Assembly (NCBI GenBank): GCA_963931865.1
Contig: OZ007505.1
Coordinates: 22,296,074-22,360,073, forward strand
DNA length: 64,000 nt
Reading direction: 5' to 3'
From: Axinella damicornis
Lineage: Eukaryota > Porifera > Demospongiae > Axinellida > Axinellidae
The notes below the pieces were generated by a model, which was not told the DNA's origin, searched no databases, and was given only the letters and a program-made list of their open reading frames with translations. How positions within the stretch are numbered: the first letter of the stretch is position 1; the number at the start of each line of letters is the position of its first letter. Made by a program: the position numbers and the translations under genes. This document shows positions 63,101 to 64,000 of the stretch, piece after piece.

Positions 63101-64000
63101 TGAATCTCAGCCAAAGCTGAAGGCTTTAATGAGATTCATTGACCTCAATTTGGACAGCAATGCCAGTCATGAGTCCCAATTTAGGGCTAATGATATTCAT
63201 GATCCCCGTTTGTCAGGGTTAGGAGAGAGTGGAGTCTCAGGGTGAATTTACGAATATTGCATCACACAACACACATGCTTTCAACCCCAAACTACACCAC
63301 CAAAGATCTGACAGGTGGTCACTAATGATATTCATGAGTGTCAACACTAGCCAACCCTCCCATCGGACAGCTGACTAAAGTCCAACACGCTCACGAGCAC
63401 AGCATGGAGCTATCTAATCCTAACTCATTATTATTCATGAGCAGACAGAAAGACTGGGTTCTATCCCATGCCCACTGGGTTTTAATGAGATTCATAGCCA
63501 CACCAAGGTTAGTGGGATCACCCTAACCCGTATCAGGGTTAATGATATTCATAGGGCTAGGATCTACAGGGTTAGGCCAAACTCCAGTGTTAGGATTTGT
63601 CATTGCACTAGCCTAATTAAAGCCTTGAGATGGCCCTTAAGGTAGTAGACATGGGTACCGCGATCTCCGAAACCAAGTTGATGGATAAATGGGCAGCATC
63701 AAAGTGTACACAAGTTTCAGCAATACTTTGCATCAAACTGCTCCCTCTGTTTGAAAATGCCCTAAAACTCAATTTTAAGGCCCTCTACGAACTGAAAATT
63801 TGGACCCTCTCCAAGGCCCCACCCACACTCTGACCCCATCATCAATACACACACAAAACAGGCCCAAAAACTACGGATGGATTTACCACCTGCTCTCCTC
63901 ACTTGCAGGCTACAGCCCAAAACTCACTGCCACCCTCAAAAACAGAGGTTTGGCTACCCTAGGCTTTCAAAAAAAATTCGACGCACACCAACTAAAACCG
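60142..64000. repeat. Tandem satellite array, monomer about 1,747 bp
   Basis: The sequence AAGGTAGTAGACATGGGTAC starts at 60,144, 61,892 and 63,639, so the period is 1,747-1,748 bp. Two full monomers and part of a third are present and the array runs off the right edge. Monomers are almost identical; visible changes are single bases and one-base indels (near 60,295, 60,384, 63,750). Each monomer has a left part with short open frames, an A-rich run (60,865-60,890; 62,611-62,637) and a right half with about eleven copies of a palindromic ATTCATGA-type motif. No recognised transposase, reverse transcriptase or rRNA. The longest frame (62,053-62,454, 133 codons) is broken in the first monomer and has no known domain. 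Confidence 0.95.

Noticed and set aside
60142..64000. Satellite as an rDNA spacer or CRISPR-like array
   Set aside because: No rRNA sequence is visible, and the motifs are irregularly spaced, unlike a direct-repeat/spacer array.

Overview
The window is animal nuclear DNA with short-intron, multi-exon genes. The gene set is metazoan housekeeping (Rabenosyn-5, SETD6, mitochondrial S25, POGLUT1, SRPK, FAM72, TTLL12, gamma-tubulin complex protein 6) plus secreted SRCR proteins, a death-domain protein, a group A bHLH factor and a helicase-kinase fusion. Tight packing, SRCR and death-domain genes, and abundant short inverted-repeat elements suggest an early-branching animal, most likely a demosponge. 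That taxon is an inference; no marker gene proves it. All gene models were built by hand from reading-frame phase, GT-AG sites and remembered family alignments.

Layout, left to right. 1-924: 3' end of a Rabenosyn-5 gene (+). 1,586-3,985: three-domain SRCR gene (-), inside a block of about 4.5 kb that recurs in the same orientation at about 51.5-56.0 kb. 6,676-7,644: small L51/S25/CI-B8-fold gene (-), divergent from SETD6 (+, 7,725-12,632). 12,820-13,687: histidine-phosphatase gene (+). 13,798-21,329: one long gene (+) joining a CCCH zinc finger and a HELZ-type SF1 helicase to a PERK-like eIF2-alpha kinase domain. 21,547-24,370: death-domain gene (+). 26,306-27,077: MRPS25 (-), divergent from POGLUT1 (+, 27,161-31,945). 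32,492-33,761: bHLH factor (+). 34,351-43,067: SRPK kinase (+), with introns full of minisatellites. 44,997-46,197: FAM72 (-), divergent from TTLL12 (+, 46,467-51,056). 51,677-54,165: second SRCR copy (-). 56,986-60,030: 3' half of a TUBGCP6-like gene (-). 60,142-64,000: tandem satellite with a monomer of about 1,747 bp, running off the window.

The most unusual item is the helicase/eIF2-alpha-kinase fusion. Its domains would put RNA recognition and translational shut-off in one polypeptide, comparable in logic to vertebrate PKR but built from different parts. A death-domain gene follows it on the same strand after 218 bp. A second novelty is a TTLL12 orthologue whose SET-like half is split by a UBA-like and a CS (NudC-like) domain. 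Non-coding structure includes non-autonomous inverted-repeat elements with 8-bp target duplications (hAT-like), a tRNA-Ser-derived SINE, a foldback element holding telomere-type repeats, and many minisatellites.
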